A stretch of 64,000 bases of DNA from Aurantiacibacter rhizosphaerae (GTDB lineage Bacteria; Pseudomonadota; Alphaproteobacteria; Sphingomonadales; Sphingomonadaceae): contig NZ_WUBR01000002.1 of NCBI RefSeq assembly GCF_009807005.1, positions 1-64,000 of the forward strand, in the 5' to 3' direction. The notes under the pieces were generated by a model that was not told the DNA's origin, did not search any database, and saw only the letters and a list, made by a program, of their open reading frames with translations. Each line of letters starts with the position of its first letter. Within the stretch, counting starts at the first letter, position 1. Of this stretch, positions 7,524 to 14,843 are shown one piece after another. The translations under genes were made by a program, and so were the position numbers.

Positions 7524-8606
7524 CTATCGGCGCAGGTCCGGTTTCCAGTAAAACTCCGGCATCTCTGCGATCATGATGCCCGGTTCGGCATCGATAACCT
7601 TGGGGATGGCCTGCACCGATGGGGCCATGGTGGCGAGGTAGGCGGCCGGCGTCGGATCCCTGTCCGTTATGGCCAGATTGTCCTTCATCGATCCCTTGAT
7701 CTCCAGCCCCAGACGCGACGACGGCGTGCCTTCAACCTCGATGATCCAGTAATCGTCCGATAGCGCAGCGTCGGGCCGCATGGAGCGGTCAAGATACCAG
7801 ACCACCTGCACCTGGAACATCGGGGTGTCATCTTCAGCATAGGCGATCCATTCGAAGGATACGGTGCCCACGGTGCCGGCCTTTGCGCTGAAGCCATTGT
7901 TCAGATTGATGTCGCTGTCTGTCAGTTTGTGGTGACTGCGACGTTCGATATTCTTGATCGGAACGCCAAGGTGATCGGCCAGGTACTGAATGCCCATGGT
8001 CAGATAGTTTTCGGCCATGGTGGATGGAACAGCGTTCTGCTCCAGCTCTTCCAGGCTGGTGCCAAAGCCGTAGAGCTTCAGGATCTCTCCGTTCTCCAGG
8101 CCGGAACAGTTGAAATATTCTTCAAGCCGGATCTGGGTAATCTCGTTCGACATCCCCGTCATAGTGGCGGCCAGACGTTCATACAGGAAACCCGGATCGA
8201 TGCCCGTGCCGTGCAGCGTTGCACCGCCCTTCACGGCTGCGGCCTGCAACTTGTCATGCGCGTCCTGCCCGCGCGCTATGGGGTATTGATAGGGCAGCAC
8301 GCTGATGACGTTGATCCCCGCTTCCAGCAGCGCGATGATCTCCTCGTCATTGCGGAAATCGCCAAAATCGCGCGCGGTGTGCAGCACGACTTCGGGCTTT
8401 GCGGCAACGAAGGTGTTTATGTCCGTGGTGATCTGCACGCCGGTTTTCGGCAGGCCGACAAGGTCACCTGCATCAACGCCGTTCTTTTCCGCGCTATAGG
8501 CCATGACGGCCACCAGATCGGTTTCGGGCAGGCGCAGCAATTGCCGGATGGCGCTCTGGCCCAGGCTTCCGGGGCCCCAGATGCCAACACGATATGGCTC
8601 ACGCAT
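7524..8606 (-). CDS. DapB-fold NAD(P)-dependent oxidoreductase, subfamily B copy 1
   Basis: A 360-residue relative of 2,4-diaminopentanoate dehydrogenase/dihydrodipicolinate reductase. The Rossmann loop is WGPGSLGQ at about residues 10-17. It shares long stretches with the gene at 9905-10990: HTARDF, NVISVLPYQYP, ARGQD, KGGATL, GTGIDPGF and NYLTMG. The subfamily A copies have different residues at these places, so A and B are distinct. GAGAGA precedes the ATG. It lies between two paralogous NTF2-like genes, 31 nt after the upstream one. The reaction is probably NAD(P)H-dependent reduction of an imine or carbonyl, or the reverse (inference from family). Confidence 0.75.
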   Translation of the reverse strand: MREPYRVGIWGPGSLGQSAIRQLLRLPETDLVAVMAYSAEKNGVDAGDLVGLPKTGVQITTDINTFVAAKPEVVLHTARDFGDFRNDEEIIALLEAGINVISVLPYQYPIARGQDAHDKLQAAAVKGGATLHGTGIDPGFLYERLAATMTGMSNEITQIRLEEYFNCSGLENGEILKLYGFGTSLEELEQNAVPSTMAENYLTMGIQYLADHLGVPIKNIERRSHHKLTDSDINLNNGFSAKAGTVGTVSFEWIAYAEDDTPMFQVQVVWYLDRSMRPDAALSDDYWIIEVEGTPSSRLGLEIKGSMKDNLAITDRDPTPAAYLATMAPSVQAIPKVIDAEPGIMIAEMPEFYWKPDLRR

Positions 8607-8637
8607 TTCTCTCTCCTCGATATTTTGTTGAATAACG

Positions 8638-9048
8638 TCAGGCTGCTGCGAACACCTCGTTCACCAAGATGCTGTCGAGATATTCGGTCATCGACACGAC
8701 GCGCCCGTCGCGCACTTTGAACAGCAGCAGATATGTGTTGTTGTACGGCTTGCCCGATGCCGAAGTGGCAGTGCCCGTTGCCTGCACGATCACCGCATCA
8801 CGCTCGGCAAACATGTCCGTGATATGCAGCTGGATGCCGTTGGGCAGAGTGGCAGTAATCTTTTCGGCCAGGGCGGGCATTTCGGCTGCGGAGTACGTCC
8901 CGTGAAGCACCGACGCCGGTGTGTGAACGATGGTGAAATCATCGGTGATCCACTTCGCCATTTCCGGCGCATTCATCGCGGACATGTGCTTCAGAAACTC
9001 GCGCACCACACGCTTGTTCGCCTCACCCGACTTATCTGCGCTTTCCAT
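8638..9048 (-). CDS. NTF2/SnoaL-like protein (3)
   Basis: A 136-residue NTF2-fold protein, paralogue of the one at 6999-7394 and sharing its C-terminal SMTEYxDxxLVxxVF signature. The start at ATG 9048 was preferred over an open extension to 9156 because GGAGG lies 4 nt upstream and the extension overlaps the spacer to the next gene without family similarity. It is the second gene of the leftward run, 43 nt after the 159-residue NTF2-like gene. The exact reaction is unknown. Confidence 0.78.
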   Translation of the reverse strand: MESADKSGEANKRVVREFLKHMSAMNAPEMAKWITDDFTIVHTPASVLHGTYSAAEMPALAEKITATLPNGIQLHITDMFAERDAVIVQATGTATSASGKPYNNTYLLLFKVRDGRVVSMTEYLDSILVNEVFAAA

Positions 9049-9091
9049 AAAACCTCCGCAAACCTGAATGTGCCCAAGCGCCGCCAGCGCG

Positions 9092-9571
9092 CTATTCCTT
9101 GGACAGGTAATCAACCTCGCCGGTTTCCCAATTGATGGGGAAGGAGCCGTGCTCATGCTGAACTACCCAGCGCCCGTTCTGCTTCACCAGCACATGGGTA
9201 ACGCGCAGCACCACGCTCATCTGCGTTCCGTCGAGCATGGTGAGATCGGATGAGTGAAAAAGGAAACCGCCCGCCAGATCGCCCGCTTCGGAAACCCACA
9301 TGGTCGGCTCGCTGGAGCTGTAGCTGTCGAGTGACTTCACCTTGTTTTCAAGAAAGTCGTTCCAGATGTCGATCATGGCCTGCCTGCCGTTGTACTGGCG
9401 CGGCGTCATCTGGTCGAACAGCACGAGGCTGTCATTATCGACATAGTGGGTCATGACTTCGGGAATATCGAGGCGCGCTATCGCCTTGGACATATCCGCT
9501 TCCATCTGACGAATAGCTTCCAGTTCCCTGGCCTTGTTGGCGCCAGGGCCATTTGCTGTGTCTGCCATCAT
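9092..9571 (-). CDS. NTF2/SnoaL-like protein (4), DUF4440 type
   Basis: A 159-residue NTF2-fold protein closer to the DUF4440/ketosteroid-isomerase-like branch. After a helical start (ARELEAIRQMEADMSKAIARL) come DIPEVMTHYVDND, the substrate-pocket loop YNGRQAMIDIWNDFLE, and the C-terminal sheet VVLRVTHVLVKQNGRWVVQHEHGSFPI. It has a tandem ATG start (9571 and 9568) behind GGAGAGCAGG. It is the promoter-proximal gene of the leftward accessory run. It is divergent from subfamily B copy 2 across a 333-nt gap. Confidence 0.77.
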   Translation of the reverse strand: MMADTANGPGANKARELEAIRQMEADMSKAIARLDIPEVMTHYVDNDSLVLFDQMTPRQYNGRQAMIDIWNDFLENKVKSLDSYSSSEPTMWVSEAGDLAGGFLFHSSDLTMLDGTQMSVVLRVTHVLVKQNGRWVVQHEHGSFPINWETGEVDYLSKE

Positions 9572-9904
9572 CCTGCTCTCCTGTAGAATGCCTTGTCGCC
9601 CCGGTTTTCCGGCCAGATGCCGACACCGCGATCATTGTGGGATGATCCGCCACTGCGCGGCGCGAGAATCTGCGCCAGCGATCGGGAAGTCACCGCATTT
9701 CAGCAGGCTAGGTGGAGCAGCGGCAGGCAGCTTGTACAAAGCCGCTGCGAAGCATCCAATCGTGCTGCTATGTATAGTATGCTGACTGCCGATGGTTGCC
9801 AAGGGAAGGTGGGCTTTTCACAATTCTACTCCTGCAAGGGCCTGATTGCCGGGCTCATCATGTCGCGCCCAGGCGGAAAACCGCACGGGCCAAGGGAGAA
9901 GAGA
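9572..9904. promoter_or_regulatory. Divergent control region at the centre of the accessory cluster
   Basis: This 333-nt non-coding gap separates the leftward NTF2-like gene from the rightward subfamily B oxidoreductase. An inverted repeat GCAGCGGC (9717-9724) / GCCGCTGC (9741-9748) has 16 nt between its arms, with the small palindrome TTGTACAA in the middle. An AT-rich run with TATGTATAGTATG follows near 9770. Both directions are probably controlled here. The frame is open upstream of 9905 but shows no protein-like content. Confidence 0.45.
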
Positions 9905-10990
9905 ATGACCCGTAAACCCTATCGCGTCGCCGTCTGGGGGCCAGGAACAATGGGCAAGGCCGCGATCCGTGAGATCCTGCGCCTGCCAGAAGTCGAACTG
10001 GTATCCGTGCTGGGATACAACACGGATAATAACGGCCGCGATGTGGGCGAGTTTCTGGGCAAGGAGCCATGCGGCGTGGCGATCACCACGGATATGGATA
10101 CATTCCTCGCCGCAAAGCCCGAAGTCATCCTGCACACAGCCCGCGACTTCGCCGATTTCCGCGCCGATGACGAGATCGTGCATGTGCTGGAACAGGGCTT
10201 CAACGTCATCAGCGTGCTGCCCTATCAATATCCCGCCGCGCGCGGGCAGGATGTGCATGACAGGCTGCACGCCGCCGGCGTGAAGGGCGGGGCAACGCTG
10301 TATGGCACCGGCATCGATCCGGGCTTTTTCTACGAACGCCTTGCCCCGTTGATGACTGGCCTTTCCAGCGAGATCGAACAGATCAAGCTGAAGGAATACA
10401 CGTCCCTCATCAATCAGGGGCCGGACATTCTGCCGCTGTTCGGCTTCGGCACGACGATAGAGCAGGTGGAGAAGGATCCGATCGCGGCGACCATGGCAGG
10501 CAATTACCTGACCATGGGCATGCATTATCTGGCGGATCATCTTGGTCTGCACATCGACAGGATCGAGCGCACGGCGCACCACGTTCTTGCGCCGGAGAAA
10601 ATGTCCATCGACAGCGGTTTTTCCGTCGAACCCGATACCGTTGGCATGCTGCGTTATGATTGGGTGGGTTATGTGGATGAGAAGCCCATGTTCCAGATCG
10701 AGGTGTTCTGGTATCTGAACGAGGTGCTGCGCCCCGATAATGTGCCCTGCGATGATTACTGGGTCATCGAGATCGAGGGCAGGCCGTCCACCCGGCTGGG
10801 GCTGGAAGTTGTCGGATCCTTAAAGCGGGCAGAACGGCTGGTGCCGGATAATCCCGCGCCGCTGGCCTATATCGCTTCGATCATTCCAGCCATTCAGGCG
10901 ATCCCGGCCGTGGTCCGCGCCGATCCCGGTATTCTGGACACCGAAATGCCGCAGTTCCACTGGCTGCCCGATCTGCGCGACGCGAAGTGA
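9905..10990 (+). CDS. DapB-fold NAD(P)-dependent oxidoreductase, subfamily B copy 2
   Basis: A 361-residue paralogue of the 7524-8606 protein. The Rossmann loop WGPGTMGK is followed by LRLPEVELVSVLGY; HTARDF, NVISVLPYQYP, KGGATLYGTGIDPGF and NYLTMG are shared. The C-terminal end reads IPAVVRADPGILDTEMPQFHWLPDLR against VIDAEPGIMIAEMPEFYW in copy 1. ATG 9905 was chosen behind GGGAGAAGAG; the frame is open further upstream without protein-like content. It is the only gene of its run before a strong hairpin. Substrate unknown. Confidence 0.75.
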   Translation: MTRKPYRVAVWGPGTMGKAAIREILRLPEVELVSVLGYNTDNNGRDVGEFLGKEPCGVAITTDMDTFLAAKPEVILHTARDFADFRADDEIVHVLEQGFNVISVLPYQYPAARGQDVHDRLHAAGVKGGATLYGTGIDPGFFYERLAPLMTGLSSEIEQIKLKEYTSLINQGPDILPLFGFGTTIEQVEKDPIAATMAGNYLTMGMHYLADHLGLHIDRIERTAHHVLAPEKMSIDSGFSVEPDTVGMLRYDWVGYVDEKPMFQIEVFWYLNEVLRPDNVPCDDYWVIEIEGRPSTRLGLEVVGSLKRAERLVPDNPAPLAYIASIIPAIQAIPAVVRADPGILDTEMPQFHWLPDLRDAK

Positions 10991-11012
10991 ATTTCATTCA
11001 AATAGAAAAGAT

Positions 11013-11037
11013 GGCGCCGGTCAGGTTGACCGGCGCC
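11013..11037. terminator. Hairpin between convergent genes
   Basis: GGCGCCGGTCA (11013-11023) and TGACCGGCGCC (11027-11037) form a perfect 11-bp stem with a 3-nt loop. It lies between the ends of the subfamily B copy 2 gene and the AraC-type gene. On the minus strand it runs into ATCTTTTCTATTT, a fair terminator tail; on the plus strand there is no T-run. Confidence 0.6.
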
Positions 11038-11091
11038 TAGGGAGAGATTTGGGAGAGGGTGAGGCGCTGCGAATTGCAGCCCCGTCAGTGA

Positions 11092-12117
11092 CTAATTGCC
11101 ATCCACCAGCGTGTGCCTGCTGGATCGTCCGCAGCTTCTCAGGAAAGTCGCGGGCGGCAGGCCATAGGATTGCTTGAAGGCGCGGGTTAGATGCGCCTGA
11201 TCGGAAAAACCCGCCACGGCCGCAGCTTCACCCACGGAATAGCCGGAGTAGATGGCGTGCCGTGCCTTCTTCAATCGCAGGTCAATGATGAACCGCCACG
11301 GCGTGGTACCGGTGGATCGTTTGAACTCGCGGGAGAAATGGGCGGATGAAAGTTCCACGCGGGCGGCCATGTCGGCCACGGATAGCGACTGGTCCAGCCG
11401 CGATTCCGCCCAGCTTTTCAGCGCGCGAAGCTGGCTGGGTGCGATACCGCCCTTGTTGACGCATGCGCCAACCCGCTTGCCGAACCGCATGGCCAGCGCA
11501 TCCAGAAAATTGCCGATGATCTCGTTGGAAAGCTGGCGTGTCTTCTCGTCCGCCTGCTGTTCAAACAGACATGCGATCATCGCTTCCATCAGGCTGGCGA
11601 GGAGGCGATCGGAGGCACCGCAGACATTCTGCAGCGCGCAATGATGGCCCACGCGATTATCCAGATATCCGCCGTCTATCAGGCAGGTAGCGAAATAGGT
11701 GTGGCTCGAATGGCGAAGGGAAAATGGATGACCTTCGGTGTTAATCCAGAATGATTTTGGCGGAAGGCTGGCCGATACCCATTCGTCATCACGCTTGGTT
11801 TCCAGCTCAATCGTTTCTTCGCCAAGGTTCAGCACCAGATAGTGGCCGTCGACGACAAGATCCTCGACATCCAGCCCGCGGCTAACGCCCACTTCCAGCT
11901 TCATGCCTTCCCAGTTCAGCGCACGCGATGATGCGACAAGGTTGATCCCGTCGAGCGGGTTGACCTGCGCCCCTGTCAAAAGCTTGCGAAAACGCACCTC
12001 CGTCTCGAGGCGAGACCGCGTTTGCGGCGCGAAGGACACATTTTCCATCCGGTGGTGCGGGGCGTTGCCCGGTTGCAGCGGGGCAGGGCGGCTGGCCGTT
12101 TGAACACTGGCTGACAT
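11092..12117 (-). CDS. AraC-family transcriptional regulator
   Basis: A 341-residue regulator with an N-terminal sensing half and a C-terminal AraC/XylS DNA-binding domain over about the last 100 residues. The first helix-turn-helix is in LSVADMAARVELSSAHFSREFKR; the second in YSVGEAAAVAGFSDQAHLTRAFKQ, followed by the conserved GLPPATF. ATG 12117 has GGGGAGG 7 nt upstream and was preferred over 12186. It lies within the accessory cluster and is divergent from the subfamily A copy 2 gene; repeats in the shared gap are likely its operators. It probably activates the cluster in response to its substrate (inference). Confidence 0.87.
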   Translation of the reverse strand: MSASVQTASRPAPLQPGNAPHHRMENVSFAPQTRSRLETEVRFRKLLTGAQVNPLDGINLVASSRALNWEGMKLEVGVSRGLDVEDLVVDGHYLVLNLGEETIELETKRDDEWVSASLPPKSFWINTEGHPFSLRHSSHTYFATCLIDGGYLDNRVGHHCALQNVCGASDRLLASLMEAMIACLFEQQADEKTRQLSNEIIGNFLDALAMRFGKRVGACVNKGGIAPSQLRALKSWAESRLDQSLSVADMAARVELSSAHFSREFKRSTGTTPWRFIIDLRLKKARHAIYSGYSVGEAAAVAGFSDQAHLTRAFKQSYGLPPATFLRSCGRSSRHTLVDGN

Positions 12118-12554
12118 CTTAAGCCTCCCCCTCATTTGCAAACCGGGGGGCCGCTGCTTTGCGGGCCACCGCAGTTGCAGTGACACGAAGAATGCTCGAA
12201 TTTGCAGTATCGAGCGAATGATGGCGCAAGTTCATGCCTTATTCCTCTCCATCGAGATTCTTGTCATCAAACACCGGGTATGGCCCATGCTTGCGCTGAA
12301 TCTTCGATCACGAATGCCAGCCTCGATTAGTGTAGGCTAGCTAACCATACGGCATAGTACCATTTATTTTCGTGAGAGCAAGGTGTCTTGAGCAGGTTTG
12401 TAAAATGGCGCGCAGATTTGAACGATAATCGCGGCCAATCACCTTATGAGGCTTCCGCAGTTTTACAAACCAAGTCGAGACGTATTAGAATCGCTAGCAT
12501 ATTGTAAGCTAGCGATTGATACGGTACTGATGTTCCAGCATGAGGAGAGAGCGG
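12118..12554. promoter_or_regulatory. AraC-regulator/subfamily A divergent control region with nested repeats
   Basis: A 437-nt gene-free, AT-richer region with three kinds of repeat. (1) A direct repeat GCTAGC-N5-ATACGG at 12336-12352 and 12508-12524. (2) A perfect 10-bp inverted repeat AATCGCTAGC (12489-12498) / GCTAGCGATT (12508-12517) with 9 nt between arms, 38 nt before the GTG start. (3) A perfect 11-bp inverted repeat GGTTTGTAAAA (12395-12405) / TTTTACAAACC (12461-12471), arms 55 nt apart. This density fits operator sites for a dimeric or looping regulator, most simply the AraC-type protein alongside (inference). Confidence 0.6.
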
Positions 12555-13661
12555 GTGGATTCTTACAAGGTCATCGTCTGGGGCACGGGCATGGTTGGGC
12601 AATATGCCCTTCGTTACTTGCTGCCGCGCCCTGATCTGACGCTGGTCGGCGTGAAATGTTATCACGATGCCAAGGTGGACAAGGATGCGGCCAATCTTGC
12701 CAATGGCGAACATGCGGCCACCGGGATAACCGCTACGAATGATCGCGAAGCCATTCTGGCGATGGATGCCGATGTCTGCATCTTCGTGCCGTTCGATGCT
12801 CTCACCGATCCGAGCGTGGAGGGCACGCCGTCATCTGCATGGGTGCCCGATCTGCTGGACCTGCTGCGCAGCGGCAAGAATGTGGTCACCTCTATCCTTT
12901 CCATTTCGCACTGGCGCCATCTGAAGAATGGAGAGGCGTTCAAGGCTGGGGTGGAAGCCGCGTGCCAGGAAGGTGGCAGCTCGCTGTATGTCGGCGGTAT
13001 CGATCCCGGCTTCGTGCCCGATGCGCTGGGCTATATCTCCAGCTGCATCGTCAGCGAGATCACTTCGATCGATACGTGGGAAGTGCTGGACTATGGCTCC
13101 TACGAAATCCTGCCTGCCATGCGCATGCTGGGCTTTGGCTCCAGGCCGGAGGATATGAGCGCCGACGGGATCGAGACCCTGCGCACCTGCTGGGGCGGAT
13201 GCCCGCACATCATGGCAGATGCTTTCGGCGTCACCCTGGACGATGTGCGCGTGGATGTGGATGTGGCGCTGGCAAAAGAAGCCTATGTCTCCGATTCAGG
13301 GCTGGAAATTGGCGAGGGAACGATAGAGGCGATCAAGTTCCGCGTGGCCGGCGTGCGCAATGGGAAGGACCTGTTCGCAGTCAACCACGTCACCCGCATG
13401 GGGCAGCAATCCGGCCCCGATTTTTACCGGATCGGCCATGATGGCGGCTATGGTATCGACATCAAGGGCTTCCCGCCCGTGAAGGCCGATTTCCCCTTCG
13501 GTCTGGAAGGCGGCACCGGCAAGGGATGGTCAGATGCGATGGTGATGACATCATCCCGCCTGGTGAATGCCATTGAAAGTATCACGCTGGCAGAACCGGG
13601 CTGGAGGCTCTTCACCGAAATGCCGCGCCAGGGCGGGCGTTTCGCGCTGAAGGACGCGTGA
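12555..13661 (+). CDS. DapB-fold NAD(P)-dependent oxidoreductase, subfamily A copy 2
   Basis: A 368-residue paralogue of the 2645-3754 protein with WGTGMVGQYALRY at the N-terminus, SGKNVVTSILSISHWRHLKNG, GIDPGFVPDAL and a C-terminal AEPGWRLF-EMPRQGGRFALK. GTG at 12555 is preferred to ATG 12540: GAGGAGAG is 6 nt before it, and the resulting start (DSYKVIVWG) lines up with SKSFKVAVWG of copy 1. It is followed after 81 nt by a seven-helix membrane protein gene, the same partner as copy 1. The pair is divergent from the AraC-type gene. Substrate unknown. Confidence 0.76.
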   Translation: MDSYKVIVWGTGMVGQYALRYLLPRPDLTLVGVKCYHDAKVDKDAANLANGEHAATGITATNDREAILAMDADVCIFVPFDALTDPSVEGTPSSAWVPDLLDLLRSGKNVVTSILSISHWRHLKNGEAFKAGVEAACQEGGSSLYVGGIDPGFVPDALGYISSCIVSEITSIDTWEVLDYGSYEILPAMRMLGFGSRPEDMSADGIETLRTCWGGCPHIMADAFGVTLDDVRVDVDVALAKEAYVSDSGLEIGEGTIEAIKFRVAGVRNGKDLFAVNHVTRMGQQSGPDFYRIGHDGGYGIDIKGFPPVKADFPFGLEGGTGKGWSDAMVMTSSRLVNAIESITLAEPGWRLFTEMPRQGGRFALKDA

Positions 13662-13742
13662 TCATCACCCGTTCTGGCCACCCCGAACTATATACCATCA
13701 ATTTGCGAGTGAAGCGGATATCGAGACGCTGTGGAGAGACCC

Positions 13743-14534
13743 ATGAATCCTGAAAGCACCATTCCAGTCGCCCCGGCACTCAGCATGCCGGAGCCGCTGC
13801 AGACGATCTTCTTCTGGGTGTCGCTGGTGGCGGCAATCGGCATGCTGATCTACGCGATTTTCGTGGCGCGCCGCTTCGGCTCTTTCATCCCGGTGTTCCT
13901 GGTCATCGGTGCGTTCTGCTCGATCCCGCTGGAATCGCTGGCGGGCTATCTGGGGCACGTCGTCCATCCGGCGGGAGGCAGCATCGCGCTGTTCAGCGCT
14001 GTTGATCGCACGATCCCCTGGCACATCGCGCTGGGTTACACTGCGGGCTTTGGCGCGGTTTACCTGGTGATCTACCAGAAGGCGCTGCACGGAACGCTCT
14101 ACCGCTCCACCGTCTTCAAGACCGCGGCGACCACGGCGGTTCTATATTTTCTTGGCGAGACAATCGGGGTGTCGACGGGCCTGTGGGTCTATTTCGAGCC
14201 GCAGCCGCTGTGGATCTGGAAGATGACGGAGCCACCGATCTGGGGCATTCTGAATGCGTCGTCCGAGATTTTCGGAGCCTGCCTGATCGTGTTCCTGCTG
14301 CCGCATCTTACCGGCATCAAGCAGGCACTGGTGATCGTGATCTGTCCGATCGCGACTTTGATGGCGCATTTCGGCGCGGGCTTTCCGTGGTACAACGCAA
14401 TCAATTCATCGGCATCGCCAGCGTTCATGACCGCTACGACGTTCTTGAGCATGGGGCTGGCATTCGTGGTCTGGTGGATTTCATCCATCCTCGCCACTAC
14501 GCATGACAATTCGATCAAGACAGCGAAGCGGTAG
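13743..14534 (+). CDS. Seven-helix membrane protein of unknown function, copy 2
   Basis: A 263-residue protein with about seven predicted membrane segments, homologous to that at 3818-4618. Shared features are E64 in a membrane segment, PW at 92-93 with A-L-x-Y-x-x-x-F-G after it, E139 (GETIGVSTGLWVYF), the motif PQP at 153-155 followed by an aromatic/isoleucine stretch, and N171 (GILNAS). GGAGAG lies 7 nt before ATG 13743; an in-frame ATG at 13731 lacks a site. It follows the subfamily A oxidoreductase, so the pair A + 7TM occurs twice in the cluster, though in opposite order. Function unknown. Confidence 0.7.
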   Translation: MNPESTIPVAPALSMPEPLQTIFFWVSLVAAIGMLIYAIFVARRFGSFIPVFLVIGAFCSIPLESLAGYLGHVVHPAGGSIALFSAVDRTIPWHIALGYTAGFGAVYLVIYQKALHGTLYRSTVFKTAATTAVLYFLGETIGVSTGLWVYFEPQPLWIWKMTEPPIWGILNASSEIFGACLIVFLLPHLTGIKQALVIVICPIATLMAHFGAGFPWYNAINSSASPAFMTATTFLSMGLAFVVWWISSILATTHDNSIKTAKR

Positions 14535-14564
14535 AACTCGCGGGCGCTAGCAGGAGAACGACTG

Positions 14565-14777
14565 GTGGAACTTAAGACGATCGATAGCGACTCCCTGATG
14601 GACGTGAAGGCGCTGCGCAAGGATGGCGACAACCTCGTCATCGAAGGGCGCATCATGGGCGCGCTTCCCATTCAGGCCATGCTGACGCCGGATCAGGCGA
14701 GGGCGGCCTTGAAGCTTCTCGACTTCAAGACGCTGCTGTTCCTGCTCACGATCCTGTTTCGCAAGGGGCAGCGCTAA
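14565..14777 (+). CDS. Small conserved-looking hypothetical protein
   Basis: A 70-residue protein starting with GTG at 14565, behind CAGGAGAAC. It reads like a real short protein: a charged N-terminal half (SLMDVKALRKDGDNLVIEGRIMGALP) and a C-terminal helix LLFLLTILFRKGQR. It follows the seven-helix gene by 30 nt on the same strand and is probably the last gene of that run, since a GC hairpin follows. No family recognised. It could be an accessory subunit or a stand-alone small protein. Confidence 0.55.
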   Translation: MELKTIDSDSLMDVKALRKDGDNLVIEGRIMGALPIQAMLTPDQARAALKLLDFKTLLFLLTILFRKGQR

Positions 14778-14782
14778 TAGTT

Positions 14783-14803
14783 AGGGGGGCATTTTGCCCC
14801 CCT
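14783..14803 (+). terminator. Hairpin ending the rightward accessory run
   Basis: AGGGGGGC (14783-14790) pairs with GCCCCCCT (14796-14803) around an ATTTT loop, just after the small hypothetical gene. The stem is strong but no T-run follows, so termination may be partial. Confidence 0.45.
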
Positions 14804-14843
14804 GAAGAATTACCGGATCTGATGCAGGCGTCTCTGCCGGCGC

